Positions 6,346-14,010 of a stretch of 21,544 bases of DNA are shown piece by piece. A model generated the notes under the pieces. That model did not search any database and had not been told where the DNA came from. It worked only from the letters and a program-made list of their open reading frames with translations. The DNA comes from Anaerolineales bacterium (GTDB lineage: Bacteria > Chloroflexota > Anaerolineae > Anaerolineales > UBA4823). The stretch spans positions 1-21,544 of the forward strand of contig JADYYC010000352.1 in the NCBI GenBank assembly GCA_020853835.1, in the 5' to 3' direction. Both the position numbers and the translations under genes were made by a program. Each line of letters starts with the position of its first letter. Positions within the stretch are counted from its first letter, which is position 1.

Positions 6346-7062
6346 ATGGAAGATGACTGGAAAGAACCCCAGAAGATACTCGTGATCCTGGCGCACCCGG
6401 ACGATCCGGAGTTTTTCTGTGGGGCGACGATTGCGCGCTGGACATCAGCCGGGCACAAGGTGACTTATTGGCTGCTGACCTGCGGCGATAAGGGGGCTTC
6501 GAACCCCGAGACCAACCCCGGAGAGCTATGCGGCGACCGGCAGGCCGAGCAGCTCGCGGCGGCTGCGGTCTTGGGTGTGCATGATGTCAATTTCCTGGAC
6601 TTTCCTGACGGTTATTTGGCGCCTGACCTTCAATTGCGCAAGGAGGTCACGCGCATTATTCGGAAGGAGCGGCCGGATGTGCTGGTGACTTGCGATCCGA
6701 AGACGCTCTATGTGGGCGAAAGCCGGATCAATCACCCCGACCATCGGGCGGCCGGGCAGGTTGTGCTGGACGCGGTGTTTCCGGCGGCAGGGAATCCGCT
6801 CTATTTCCCCGAACTGATCCGTGATGAGAACTTGATGCCCCATACCCCCAGAGAGGTGTGGATCTCTTTGACCCTTGAACCCAGCATGCGCATAGATGTC
6901 ACCGATCTATGGGACACCAAGCTGCGCGCCCTTTTCGAGCACCGCAGCCAGATCGGCGACCGATCCGAATTTGTCGAGCGCATGCGCACAAGACACACTC
7001 CGGATAGCACGCCCGAAAACCCGCGCTACGAAGAAGTGTTCCGGCGGATTGTGTTTATTTGA
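6346..7062 (+). CDS. PIG-L/LmbE family zinc-dependent deacetylase
   Basis: A 238-residue PIG-L (LmbE-like) hydrolase. The zinc site motif AHPDDPEFF gives H17 and D20 as likely ligands with D19 as general base, and HPDHRAAGQ gives H130 (catalytic) and H133 (ligand), matching the MshB/BshB/PIG-L layout. These enzymes remove N-acetyl groups from sugar-linked GlcNAc substrates such as mycothiol or bacillithiol precursors, or from other amide compounds; the substrate here cannot be told. There is no signal peptide, so the protein is cytoplasmic. It begins 2 nt after the ricT stop, with AGGA about 10 nt before the ATG, suggesting co-translation. Confidence 0.9.
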   Translation: MEDDWKEPQKILVILAHPDDPEFFCGATIARWTSAGHKVTYWLLTCGDKGASNPETNPGELCGDRQAEQLAAAAVLGVHDVNFLDFPDGYLAPDLQLRKEVTRIIRKERPDVLVTCDPKTLYVGESRINHPDHRAAGQVVLDAVFPAAGNPLYFPELIRDENLMPHTPREVWISLTLEPSMRIDVTDLWDTKLRALFEHRSQIGDRSEFVERMRTRHTPDSTPENPRYEEVFRRIVFI

Positions 7063-7107
7063 TGACCCCCATCCTGAGCAATGCACAACAGCTTATACAT
7101 TACTCTC

Positions 7108-7205
7108 GGCGCGTTCGCCAGAAATCTTACTGCGCCGCAACATGAACCGCGGTTTGGTTCTGATGAGGCGGTTTTTGCTCACGGAGCGGCGCCCCTGGCG
7201 GGCGC
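7108..7205 (+). promoter_or_regulatory. Structured leader with nested and competing hairpins
   Basis: The 178-bp gap before the receptor-like gene holds several stems. GGCG-CGTT-CGCC is a tetraloop hairpin (7108-7119). GCGCCGC (7132-7138) pairs perfectly with GCGGCGC (7186-7192). Inside that, AACCGC (7145-7150) pairs with GCGGTT (7168-7173). A further stem, GCGCCC (7189-7194) with GGGCGC (7200-7205), shares 7189-7192 with the outer stem, so the two cannot form together. This resembles the switching layout of attenuators or riboswitches. I recognise no known aptamer, and no T run follows. A decayed repeat is an alternative. Confidence 0.4.
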
Positions 7206-7240
7206 AGCAACGGGCTTGTTAGAGTAAACGGGGGCGAAAA

Positions 7241-8167
7241 ATGGACGAGGATCAGACCAGGCCAAAGGGAAACGGTCATAAAGATGCGCTTCATTTTAGC
7301 CAACCCCCAAGGCGGGTGGTCTCGTTAGTCCCCTACATGACCGAAAGCCTGTTTGATCTGGGGGTTGCGGACGCGTTGGTTGGGGTCACCGATAATTATC
7401 ATCGGGCTGAGCTGGAGGGCCGTTCCCTTGTGCGCGTCGGAGGGCCGAAAGACTTCCGCGTGGATGCGATCGTGGATTTGCAGCCCGACCTCGTATTGGC
7501 GAATTGGGAGGACAACACTCTGGACGGGGTGAACGCCCTGCGCGAGACCGGGTTAGCGGTTTGGGTAACCATGCCCAAGACGGTGCGGACATCGGTTGAT
7601 ATTCTGTGGACCCTGGCGAACTTATTCCGCAGCCAATCAGCCCGGCTGCGGGTTCAGACGCTTGAAATGACGCTGGATTGGGCGATCTCGGCCTACGAGG
7701 CCCGCAGGCCCTTCACCTATTTTTGCCCGGTCTGGTTCGACCGTATCCCGCAAGGGCTTCCCTGGTGGATGACATTCAATCAAGACACCTACAGCAACGA
7801 TCTGTTACAGCTCTTTGGCGGCAGCAATGTCTTCGAAGGGCGTGAACGCCGGCAGCCGCTCGAAGCCGACATGGGCTTCCAGGAGCGGACCGAGGGCGAA
7901 CCGCACGATTTTGAGCGCTGTTATCCGCGCCTGGGCGAGGCGGAGATCCGATCTGCCGCGCCAGAGCTGATCCTGCTGTCATGCGAACCGTATGGGTTTG
8001 GCGAGGTGGATATCCTGTTGATCCAAGAGATGTTTCAAGATTTGCCGGCGGTGCAGAACCGGCGCATCCATCTTGTAGATGGCGCATTGATCACCTGGCA
8101 GGGGACCCAACTGGCGCGCTCGCTGCGAGAGCTGCCAGCGCTGCTTGACTCGTTTTTGGAGGTATGA
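7241..8167 (+). CDS. Periplasmic-binding-protein-2-like helical-backbone receptor without signal peptide
   Basis: A 308-residue protein of the BtuF/FhuD-type (Peripla_BP_2, TroA-like) fold. Seen are RRVVSLVPYMTESLFDLGV and DALVGVTDNY (24-53), then DAIVDLQPDLVLANWEDN (75-92), and a second lobe with PWWMTFNQDTYSNDLLQLFGG and the ending QNRRIHLVDG. Family members bind cobalamin, haem, siderophores or metals for ABC import. This copy starts MDEDQTRPKGNG, with no hydrophobic signal or lipobox, and no permease or ATPase gene is near, so it probably acts in the cytoplasm, perhaps as a sensor or carrier. The ligand is unknown. GGGGGCG lies 7 nt upstream, a weak ribosome site. The 3' end carries the promoter of the next gene. 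Confidence 0.8.
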   Translation: MDEDQTRPKGNGHKDALHFSQPPRRVVSLVPYMTESLFDLGVADALVGVTDNYHRAELEGRSLVRVGGPKDFRVDAIVDLQPDLVLANWEDNTLDGVNALRETGLAVWVTMPKTVRTSVDILWTLANLFRSQSARLRVQTLEMTLDWAISAYEARRPFTYFCPVWFDRIPQGLPWWMTFNQDTYSNDLLQLFGGSNVFEGRERRQPLEADMGFQERTEGEPHDFERCYPRLGEAEIRSAAPELILLSCEPYGFGEVDILLIQEMFQDLPAVQNRRIHLVDGALITWQGTQLARSLRELPALLDSFLEV

Positions 8168-8173
8168 TAAAAT
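8145..8173 (+). promoter_or_regulatory. Promoter for the FCD regulator and oxidoreductase operon
   Basis: TTGACT (8145-8150), a 17-nt spacer and TAAAAT (8168-8173): each hexamer matches the consensus at 5 of 6 positions. It lies at the 3' end of the receptor-like gene and predicts a start near 8180, leaving a leader of about 40 nt before the regulator's ATG. Confidence 0.6.
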
Positions 8174-8178
8174 CGCAT

Positions 8179-8215
8179 TGATCTGATTTATCGGATTAAT
8201 CGTATTAGCGGATCA
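8179..8215. promoter_or_regulatory. Possible operator in the leader of the FCD regulator
   Basis: TGATC (8179-8183) and GATCA (8211-8215) form outer inverted arms around an AT-rich core containing the 8-bp palindrome GATTAATC (8194-8201). It sits just at and after the predicted transcription start, where a bound repressor would block the operon. The arms are short, so chance is not excluded. Confidence 0.3.
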
Positions 8216-8218
8216 TCC

Positions 8219-8968
8219 ATGTCAAAATTATCTTCCGAATTCCTGGATTATCTGGCTGCGCATTCATCTTCTGCGCCAGATGCGGATCTCAACGGGGTGA
8301 ATGGGGGACGTTTACCATCCCTCAGCGATATGAGCAAAGAACTTGGCGTGAGCGTGGCGCTGTTGCGTGAGCAGCTTGAAGTTGCAAAAGCGATCGGGCT
8401 GGTCGATGTGCGCCCGCGCACCGGCATTCGAAGGCTGGATTATTCGTTTTTGCCCGCGGTTCGTTTGAGCCTCTCCTTCGCGATCGCCACGAATTGGTCG
8501 AACTTTGCCTCGTATGCGGACCTCCGCCACCATATTGAGATGGCGTACTGGCATGAGGCGGTCCGCAAGCTCACCCCGGAAGACCGTGATCGCCTTCAGG
8601 ACCTGATAGCAAGCGCTTTGAGAAAACTGCATGACGATCCCATTCAGATCCCTCATGAAGAACACCGCCTGTTACACCTGACGATCTACAGCAGGCTTGG
8701 CAATCCGTTCGTGACCGGTTTGCTGGAAGCCTATTGGGAGGCTTACGAGGCAGTCGGGTTGAATTTGTACGCAGACTACCATTACCTTGAGCAGGTCTGG
8801 CGCTACCATCGACAAATGGTCGAGGCGATTTGCCAGGATGATCTCGAGCGGGGTTACCAGGCGCTGGTTCAACACAAGGATTTGTTGTTTCACCAACCTA
8901 AGATGGCGGTTGTGGATGAGTTTCATCTTCAGACGCCCGAAAAGAACTTGTTGGAATCAAAGGATTGA
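8219..8968 (+). CDS. FCD-domain (FadR/GntR family) transcriptional regulator
   Basis: A 249-residue regulator. The GntR winged helix is at about 29-75 (GGRLPSLSDMSKELGVSVAL, then the wing RPRTGIRRLDY). The all-helical FCD ligand domain is at about 95-225. The usual FCD metal set is D-x3-H plus two later histidines; here the first position reads H149 (EEHRLLHLTIY), giving H149, H153, H197 and H219. FCD regulators respond to organic acids and similar metabolites. It lies 18 nt upstream of the 2-oxoacid oxidoreductase genes on the same strand, so it likely controls that operon in response to a substrate or product (inferred). No strong Shine-Dalgarno precedes the ATG, only GGAT 5 nt away. Confidence 0.87.
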   Translation: MSKLSSEFLDYLAAHSSSAPDADLNGVNGGRLPSLSDMSKELGVSVALLREQLEVAKAIGLVDVRPRTGIRRLDYSFLPAVRLSLSFAIATNWSNFASYADLRHHIEMAYWHEAVRKLTPEDRDRLQDLIASALRKLHDDPIQIPHEEHRLLHLTIYSRLGNPFVTGLLEAYWEAYEAVGLNLYADYHYLEQVWRYHRQMVEAICQDDLERGYQALVQHKDLLFHQPKMAVVDEFHLQTPEKNLLESKD

Positions 8969-8986
8969 ATCACAAAAGGAGCACCT

Positions 8987-10825
8987 ATGTCGTTAGCACA
9001 AGTGAAAGATGATCTAAAGCCGGGGCTGGAGACCCAACCGATCGTAAATGCGTTTTCGATCACGGTGGGATCAGTCAATGGTTCGGGAAGCCAGACATCT
9101 AATCTCACAATACTGCGTGCGTTATTCAAGATGGGTATCCCGGTTTCGGGAAAGAACCTTTTTCCATCCAATATCCAGGGCTTACCCACCTGGTACACCA
9201 TTCGGGTCAATAAGGATGGCTTTCTTGCCAGGTGCGATGAATCGGAAATTGTCATCGCAATGAACCCGGCGACGCTTTATAAGGATTTGCACGATGTGCA
9301 GCCTGGCGGAGCGTTCTTTTATGCAGACGATATCCCGCTGACGAATAAGCGGGACGATGTTTCGATCTATCCCATGCCCGTAAAGGCAATCTCACGCAGC
9401 TCGTCCGCTCCGACAGAACTGCGTGATTATATTGCTAACATGGTCTATGTGGGGGTGTTGGCGCGCATGATCAATATCGATATGGAGAAAATTCACCTGG
9501 CGCTGCATTTCCACTTCAAAGGCAAGACAGCCCCAATCGACCTGAATTTCGGGGTGATCCAGAAGGCTTATGATTGGGCCAATGAGAACCTTACGAAGAC
9601 CGACCCGTACGTCGTCGAGCCGATGAACCTCACCGATGAGTGTATCCTGGCGGATGGCAATACCGCTGCGGCTTTGGGTTCGATTTTTGGCGGGGTGCAG
9701 CTTGCGGCGTGGTATCCGATCACACCCGCATCCGGCATTGCCGAGGCCCTGATCGAGTATATGCCCATGTTCAGGAAGGATCCACAGGAGCCTGGGAAGA
9801 ACACGTTCGCAATCGTTCAGGCCGAGGATGAGCTGGCTGCGATTGGCATGACGATCGGCGCGGGTTGGTCTGGGCTGCGAGCCATGACTTCGACCTCAGG
9901 GCCTGGCCTCAGCTTGATGGCTGAATATACCGGCCTGGCATATTTCGCCGAGATCCCGATCGTGGTTTGGGATGTCCAGCGGGTTGGACCAAGCACAGGC
10001 TTGCCGACCCGCACCGCTCAGGGCGACCTGACGTTTGCCCATTTCATCAGCCACGGCGACACTCAGATCGTCATCTTGCTGCCAGGCTCGATCAATGAGT
10101 GTTTTGAGTTTGGCTGGAAGTCTTTTGATATCGCCGAGCGCCTGCAAACGCCCGTGTTCGTGCTATCCGATCTGGATTTTGGGATGAACCAGTGGATGGC
10201 TGATAAGTTCGAATATCCGGATACCCCGATGGAGCGCGGCAAAGTGCTGTGGGAGGCTGACCTGGAGCGGCTCAAGGGCCAGTGGGCGCGGTACAAAGAT
10301 GTGGATGGTGACGGCGTCACTTATCGCACGTTGCCCGGGAACCGCCATCCAAACGCGGCGTACTTTGGGCGCGGCACCGGTCATGATGAAAACGCGCGCT
10401 ACTCTGAAGACAATAAAGTCTGGCATGCGCTGCTGGACCGGTTGAAGAAGAAGTACGAAAAGGCGCGCGAGTTTGTTCCGGCTCCCGTCATCCAGAAAGA
10501 GCCTGGCGCCGAGATTGGCATCATCTCTTTCGGGTCAACAGATCCGGCAATTCAAGAAGCGCGGGTTGAGCTATTGAAGAAGGGCGTAAAAACGGATTTC
10601 ATGCGAGTTCGTGCCATGCCGTTTTGTGAAGATGTCCGCGAGTTTATCAAAGCGCACAGGCAGAACTACGTGATCGAGATGAACCGAGATGGGCAGCTTC
10701 ACCAGTTAATCTCGCTGGAATATCCAACCGAAGTTATGAAATTGAAATCTATCGCTTACACCGATGGCCTGCCGCTCACTGCTCGTTTTGTTCGTGAAGC
10801 GATTCTGGCCGAGGAGAAGATTTGA
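8987..10825 (+). CDS. 2-oxoacid:acceptor oxidoreductase, fused gamma-alpha subunit
   Basis: A 612-residue catalytic subunit of a thiamine-diphosphate 2-oxoacid:ferredoxin-type oxidoreductase. Residues about 20-200 form the gamma domain (SITVGSVNGSGSQTSNLTIL, GLPTWYTIRV, EIVIAMNP). About 215-450 form the alpha pyrimidine-binding domain, with YPITPASGIAE (243-253), QAEDELAAIGMTIGAG, TSTSGPGLSLM (301-311) and GPSTGLPTRTAQGD. About 505-605 form the transketolase C-like domain. The enzyme cleaves a 2-oxoacid with CoA to acyl-CoA and CO2, reducing ferredoxin, or runs in reverse. Whether the substrate is pyruvate, 2-oxoglutarate or a branched-chain acid cannot be read from the sequence. AAAGGAG (8975-8981) supports the start. 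The beta subunit gene follows after 1 nt. Confidence 0.93.
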   Translation: MSLAQVKDDLKPGLETQPIVNAFSITVGSVNGSGSQTSNLTILRALFKMGIPVSGKNLFPSNIQGLPTWYTIRVNKDGFLARCDESEIVIAMNPATLYKDLHDVQPGGAFFYADDIPLTNKRDDVSIYPMPVKAISRSSSAPTELRDYIANMVYVGVLARMINIDMEKIHLALHFHFKGKTAPIDLNFGVIQKAYDWANENLTKTDPYVVEPMNLTDECILADGNTAAALGSIFGGVQLAAWYPITPASGIAEALIEYMPMFRKDPQEPGKNTFAIVQAEDELAAIGMTIGAGWSGLRAMTSTSGPGLSLMAEYTGLAYFAEIPIVVWDVQRVGPSTGLPTRTAQGDLTFAHFISHGDTQIVILLPGSINECFEFGWKSFDIAERLQTPVFVLSDLDFGMNQWMADKFEYPDTPMERGKVLWEADLERLKGQWARYKDVDGDGVTYRTLPGNRHPNAAYFGRGTGHDENARYSEDNKVWHALLDRLKKKYEKAREFVPAPVIQKEPGAEIGIISFGSTDPAIQEARVELLKKGVKTDFMRVRAMPFCEDVREFIKAHRQNYVIEMNRDGQLHQLISLEYPTEVMKLKSIAYTDGLPLTARFVREAILAEEKI

Positions 10826-10826
10826 A

Positions 10827-11870
10827 ATGGCAGATCAGAAGATTGCCTCCCGAACTCAGGTGAACCTGGTTGGCTTGGGCAAAGCCGATTATCGCGGTAA
10901 CCCAAGCACATTGTGTCAGGGCTGTGGTCACAATTCGATCTCAAGTCAAATCATCGCAGCCTGTTATGAATTGGATATCTTGCCGGAACAGATCGTTAAG
11001 TTCAGCGGAATCGGCTGTTCCAGCAAAAGCCCCACTTATTTTCTCGGCCGGTCGTTTGGTTTCAACGGTTTGCATGGCCGTATGCCCTCATTAGCGACCG
11101 GAGCCCTTTTTGGCGACCATACCCTAAGGGGGCTTGCCGTCAGCGGCGATGGAGACACCGCCAGCATCGGGATGGGGCAGTTCAAACACGTGTTACGGCG
11201 CAACCTCCGGCTGGTTTATATCGTTGAAAATAACGGTGTTTATGGCCTGACAAAAGGTCAGTTTTCAGCCACGGCGGAAGTAGGCCTGTATCTGAAAGGG
11301 CAGGGATCGAACCCCTACATGCCGGTTGATATCGCCTGGGAGGCGCTGGTTGGGAACGCCACTTTCGTAGCGCGCTCGTTTGCCGGCGATCCCAAGCAAG
11401 TGAAGGAGCTGATCAAAGCTGCGCTCAGCCATCGCGGTATTGCGTTGTTGGATATCATCAGTCCCTGTGTGACTTTCAACAATAAGGATACCGCAGTCCA
11501 TTCCTATGCGTGGGGTAAGGAACACGAGGTCGCGTTGCATGAGCTTTCCTATGTCCCTCCGGCGGAGGAGATCATGGTGGACTACGAGGAGGGCGAAATC
11601 CAAGAAGTGACCATGCACGACGGCTCAAAAGTGATCTTGAAAAAGCTCGAACACGATTACGATCCATACAACCGGGCCGAGGCCATGCGTATTCTGGAGG
11701 AGGCCAATGCCAAGCAGTGGCTTCTGACAGGGTTGATCTATATCGATCCTGACAAACCGTCCTTGTTAGATATCTACAACCTGACTGAAACGCCGCTCAA
11801 CCGCCTGACTGAGAACCGCTTGCGCCCGCCTCGCGAGAGCATTAAGCAAGTGAACGACTTGATGTTCTAG
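10827..11870 (+). CDS. 2-oxoacid:acceptor oxidoreductase, beta (TPP-binding) subunit
   Basis: A 347-residue partner of the upstream alpha subunit, binding thiamine diphosphate and one [4Fe-4S] cluster. The TPP motif runs from GDGDTASIGMG (107-117) to ENNGVYGLTKGQ (134-145). Cluster ligands are C30 and C33 (LCQGCGH), C64 (GIGCSS) and C214 (SPCVTF), matching the four ligands of archaeal-type OFOR beta subunits. The ATG at 10827 is chosen over an in-frame upstream ATG at 10764, because it lies just after the alpha stop with GAGGAGAAG (10811-10819) before it and gives the normal N-terminus. No ferredoxin or delta subunit gene is adjacent, so electrons go to a ferredoxin encoded elsewhere. A strong terminator follows. 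Confidence 0.94.
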   Translation: MADQKIASRTQVNLVGLGKADYRGNPSTLCQGCGHNSISSQIIAACYELDILPEQIVKFSGIGCSSKSPTYFLGRSFGFNGLHGRMPSLATGALFGDHTLRGLAVSGDGDTASIGMGQFKHVLRRNLRLVYIVENNGVYGLTKGQFSATAEVGLYLKGQGSNPYMPVDIAWEALVGNATFVARSFAGDPKQVKELIKAALSHRGIALLDIISPCVTFNNKDTAVHSYAWGKEHEVALHELSYVPPAEEIMVDYEEGEIQEVTMHDGSKVILKKLEHDYDPYNRAEAMRILEEANAKQWLLTGLIYIDPDKPSLLDIYNLTETPLNRLTENRLRPPRESIKQVNDLMF

Positions 11871-11895
11871 AGCCGGCCTCGATTAGCGGGTTGAT

Positions 11896-11940
11896 ATGCT
11901 GCGCACCCTTGCCCGATCAAGAGGTGCGCAGCATTTTTTT
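11896..11940 (+). terminator. Strong rho-independent terminator of the oxidoreductase operon
   Basis: Perfect 12-bp arms ATGCTGCGCACC (11896-11907) and GGTGCGCAGCAT (11923-11934) enclose a 15-nt loop and run into seven T residues (11934-11940). It begins 26 nt after the beta-subunit stop and separates the operon from the cell-shape cluster. Confidence 0.92.
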
Positions 11941-11986
11941 ACAATCGATCCAACCGCCTCAAATCTTAAAGCAATGAAGTGTTCGA

Positions 11987-11995
11987 TGGTATAAT
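11987..11995 (+). promoter_or_regulatory. Extended -10 promoter of the mre cluster
   Basis: TGG-TATAAT is an extended -10 (TGn directly before a consensus -10). Only a weak -35 (TTAAAG, 11966-11971, 18 nt upstream) is visible, as is common with extended -10 sites. The predicted start near 12003 gives a 5' leader of roughly 77 nt before the TTG start of mreB. Confidence 0.55.
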
Positions 11996-12079
11996 TTTCT
12001 GCGGCATGCTCGAAGTTGTGCTTGGTTCAAAAAAAGAAAACAATCGACATGCTAAATTGACTTCGTTAGGGAAGCCAGA

Positions 12080-13147
12080 TTGGCCTTTAAACCACTTGAT
12101 TGGTTGTTAGGTTTCTTCTCCCTGGATATTGGGATCGACCTTGGGACGGCAAATACCCTGGTCAATGTCCGGGGAAAAGGAATTACGATTAATGAGCCGT
12201 CCTGGGTCGCAATCGACAAGCGTACAAAACAACCGCTGGCTATTGGTGCAGAAGCCAGGGAGATGGTAGGGCGCACCCCTGCCAATGTCATTGCGATCCG
12301 CCCCCTGCGAGACGGCGTGATTTCAGAATTTGAGATCACTCAGGCAATGCTGGAATACTTCATCGGCAAAGCCCACGAACAGAGCATTGTGCCTGTTCCG
12401 CGCCCGCGCGTGATCGTCGGCATCCCCTCCGGTGTGACCGAAGTTGAAAAAAGGGCAGTCTATGATGCCGCCATGTCGGCTGGCGCGCGGGAGGTCGGTC
12501 TGATCGAAGAACCTGTTGCCGCCGCCCTGGGAGCAGGGCTGCCGGTGAATGAAGTGCGCGGCACGATGATCGTTGATATCGGCGGCGGCACGTCCGAAGT
12601 TGCGATTATGTCGATGGGTGGCGTGGTTGTCTCTCGGTCCCTGCGAGTCGCTGGCGATGAAATGGATGAAGACGTCGTCCTGTACATCCGCAACAAATAT
12701 AACCTGTTGATCGGAGAGCGCATGGCAGAGCAAGCCAAGATCACGGTCGGCTCTGCTTATCACCTTCCAGAAGAGAAGACGATGCTGCTGCGCGGGCGTA
12801 ACCTCGTTTCGGGTTTACCGGATGCGGTCGAGATCTCTTCGGTGGAGATCCGTGAAGCCATTTCCGGCTCGGTCCAGACCATCATTGACACCATCCGGGA
12901 CGCGCTTGACGAAGCGCCTCCCGAGATCATCTCGGACCTTATGGAAAGCGGCATCTGTCTGGCGGGCGGCGGATCGATGCTTCACTATCTGGATAAACGC
13001 CTGACAGAAGAACTGCATATTCGTTGTTGGGTCGCTGAAGACCCAATGAGCTGTGTGGCCCGCGGGGCCGGTTTGATCCTTGAGCATTATGACGCGTTAA
13101 GGGTATTGGTGGTCGGATTAGAGCGCGGCAGCACACGGCACAATTAA
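12080..13147 (+). CDS. mreB: Rod-shape-determining actin homologue MreB
   Basis: A 355-residue bacterial actin that polymerises under the membrane and directs lateral wall synthesis. Nucleotide-site motifs are DLGTANT (20-26), EEPVAAALG (143-151), VDIGGGTSE (165-173) and AGGGSM (295-300). Translation must begin at TTG 12080: upstream in frame there is no ATG, GTG or other TTG before the stop at 12053-12055, AGGGA (12068-12072) sits 7 nt ahead, and the next in-frame ATG (codon 62) would remove the phosphate-1 loop. The N-terminus FKPLDWLLGFF is hydrophobic and amphipathic, a likely membrane anchor. The gene heads mreBCD-mrdA-minCDE-rodA. Use of TTG may hold down expression of the first gene. 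Confidence 0.96.
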   Translation: MAFKPLDWLLGFFSLDIGIDLGTANTLVNVRGKGITINEPSWVAIDKRTKQPLAIGAEAREMVGRTPANVIAIRPLRDGVISEFEITQAMLEYFIGKAHEQSIVPVPRPRVIVGIPSGVTEVEKRAVYDAAMSAGAREVGLIEEPVAAALGAGLPVNEVRGTMIVDIGGGTSEVAIMSMGGVVVSRSLRVAGDEMDEDVVLYIRNKYNLLIGERMAEQAKITVGSAYHLPEEKTMLLRGRNLVSGLPDAVEISSVEIREAISGSVQTIIDTIRDALDEAPPEIISDLMESGICLAGGGSMLHYLDKRLTEELHIRCWVAEDPMSCVARGAGLILEHYDALRVLVVGLERGSTRHN

Positions 13148-13156
13148 GTATTTGAC

Positions 13157-14005
13157 ATGAGAACATCTTCGGCTCGAACCTGGCAGACAGCCGTTTTAGC
13201 CTTCATCATCATTGGTTTTATCGCACTCGCATTGGGGGGGTACCTTGCCCCGGTCACGCGCGTGCTCATGACACCCGTCATCAACGCGCAAACCTGGCTG
13301 TCGACCCGGTACATCCTGGTCCAGAATTACTTCAATGCCCCCCAAGACCTGGGGCGGTTACGCCAGCGCAACCAGGAGCTGGAGGCTGAGAACGCCCGGC
13401 TTGAATCGCAGATTATTGAGCTGGAACAACAGCTTTCTGAGACGCGCATCCTGTCTGCGCTGGTAGATTTTGCGCGCGTCCACCCACAGAACCGGTATGT
13501 CGCGGCTTCGGTGATCGGACGTGATCCAAGCCCGTTTGTCAAATACGTCATTATCAATCGCGGCTCGGATGACAGTCTGCGGCGCGGCATGCCAGTTGTC
13601 ACCTCTCAGGGACTTGTCGGCCGGATTGCTGCTGTGACGGCTGGCGCGGGCCGGGTAGAGTTGATCATCAACCCGGCTTCTTCAATTAACGTCCGCCTCG
13701 AACCCTCCGGCACCCAGGCCGTCTTGCTGGGCAGCGTCACCGGCGAGCTTACGCTGGACATGATCCCCCAGTCAGCATCTGTGCAAGTGGGCGATCTCGT
13801 CCTGACTTCGGGCTTGGGGGGCAATTACCCCGGCAACATCTTGATCGGTCAGATCACGAGCATCCGGCGCCTGGAAACCGATCTGTTCCAGACTGCGAGC
13901 GTCCAGCCTGTGGTGGATTTTTCCAGGCTGGAGATATTGTTGGTCATCACGAACTTCCAGCCTGTTGATATTGCTCCGTTGGTCCCAACCCCGGCAGCCC
14001 CGTAG
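13157..14005 (+). CDS. mreC: Rod-shape-determining protein MreC
   Basis: A 282-residue bitopic elongasome protein that links MreB to PBP2-RodA. It has a membrane anchor at about 11-30 (AVLAFIIIGFIALALGGYL), a coiled coil at about 64-98 (RLRQRNQELEAENARLESQ), and the extracytoplasmic beta-domain at about 115-265 with VIGRDPSPFVKYVIINRG and GMPVVTSQGLVGRI. The C-terminus is short and proline-rich. It starts 9 nt after mreB with no good Shine-Dalgarno, so it probably depends on coupling to mreB translation. Confidence 0.94.
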   Translation: MRTSSARTWQTAVLAFIIIGFIALALGGYLAPVTRVLMTPVINAQTWLSTRYILVQNYFNAPQDLGRLRQRNQELEAENARLESQIIELEQQLSETRILSALVDFARVHPQNRYVAASVIGRDPSPFVKYVIINRGSDDSLRRGMPVVTSQGLVGRIAAVTAGAGRVELIINPASSINVRLEPSGTQAVLLGSVTGELTLDMIPQSASVQVGDLVLTSGLGGNYPGNILIGQITSIRRLETDLFQTASVQPVVDFSRLEILLVITNFQPVDIAPLVPTPAAP

Positions 14006-14010
14006 GTTTA

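Noticed and set aside
6896..7222. 108-codon plus-strand frame spanning the PIG-L end and the following gap
   Set aside because: Starts inside PIG-L, composition unlike a protein (Arg/Cys/Ser rich), no Shine-Dalgarno; the gap is better explained as a structured leader.
8163..8180. Five-codon mini-ORF (GGAGGT-ATG-ATA...TGA) at the end of the receptor-like gene
   Set aside because: The GGAGGT and ATG are part of the final codons and stop of that gene and of the promoter -10; too short to support.
10764..10826. Upstream ATG for the beta subunit at 10764
   Set aside because: Would overlap the alpha gene by 62 nt and add 21 residues (MACRSLLVLF...) foreign to the family; 10827 has the better ribosome site.
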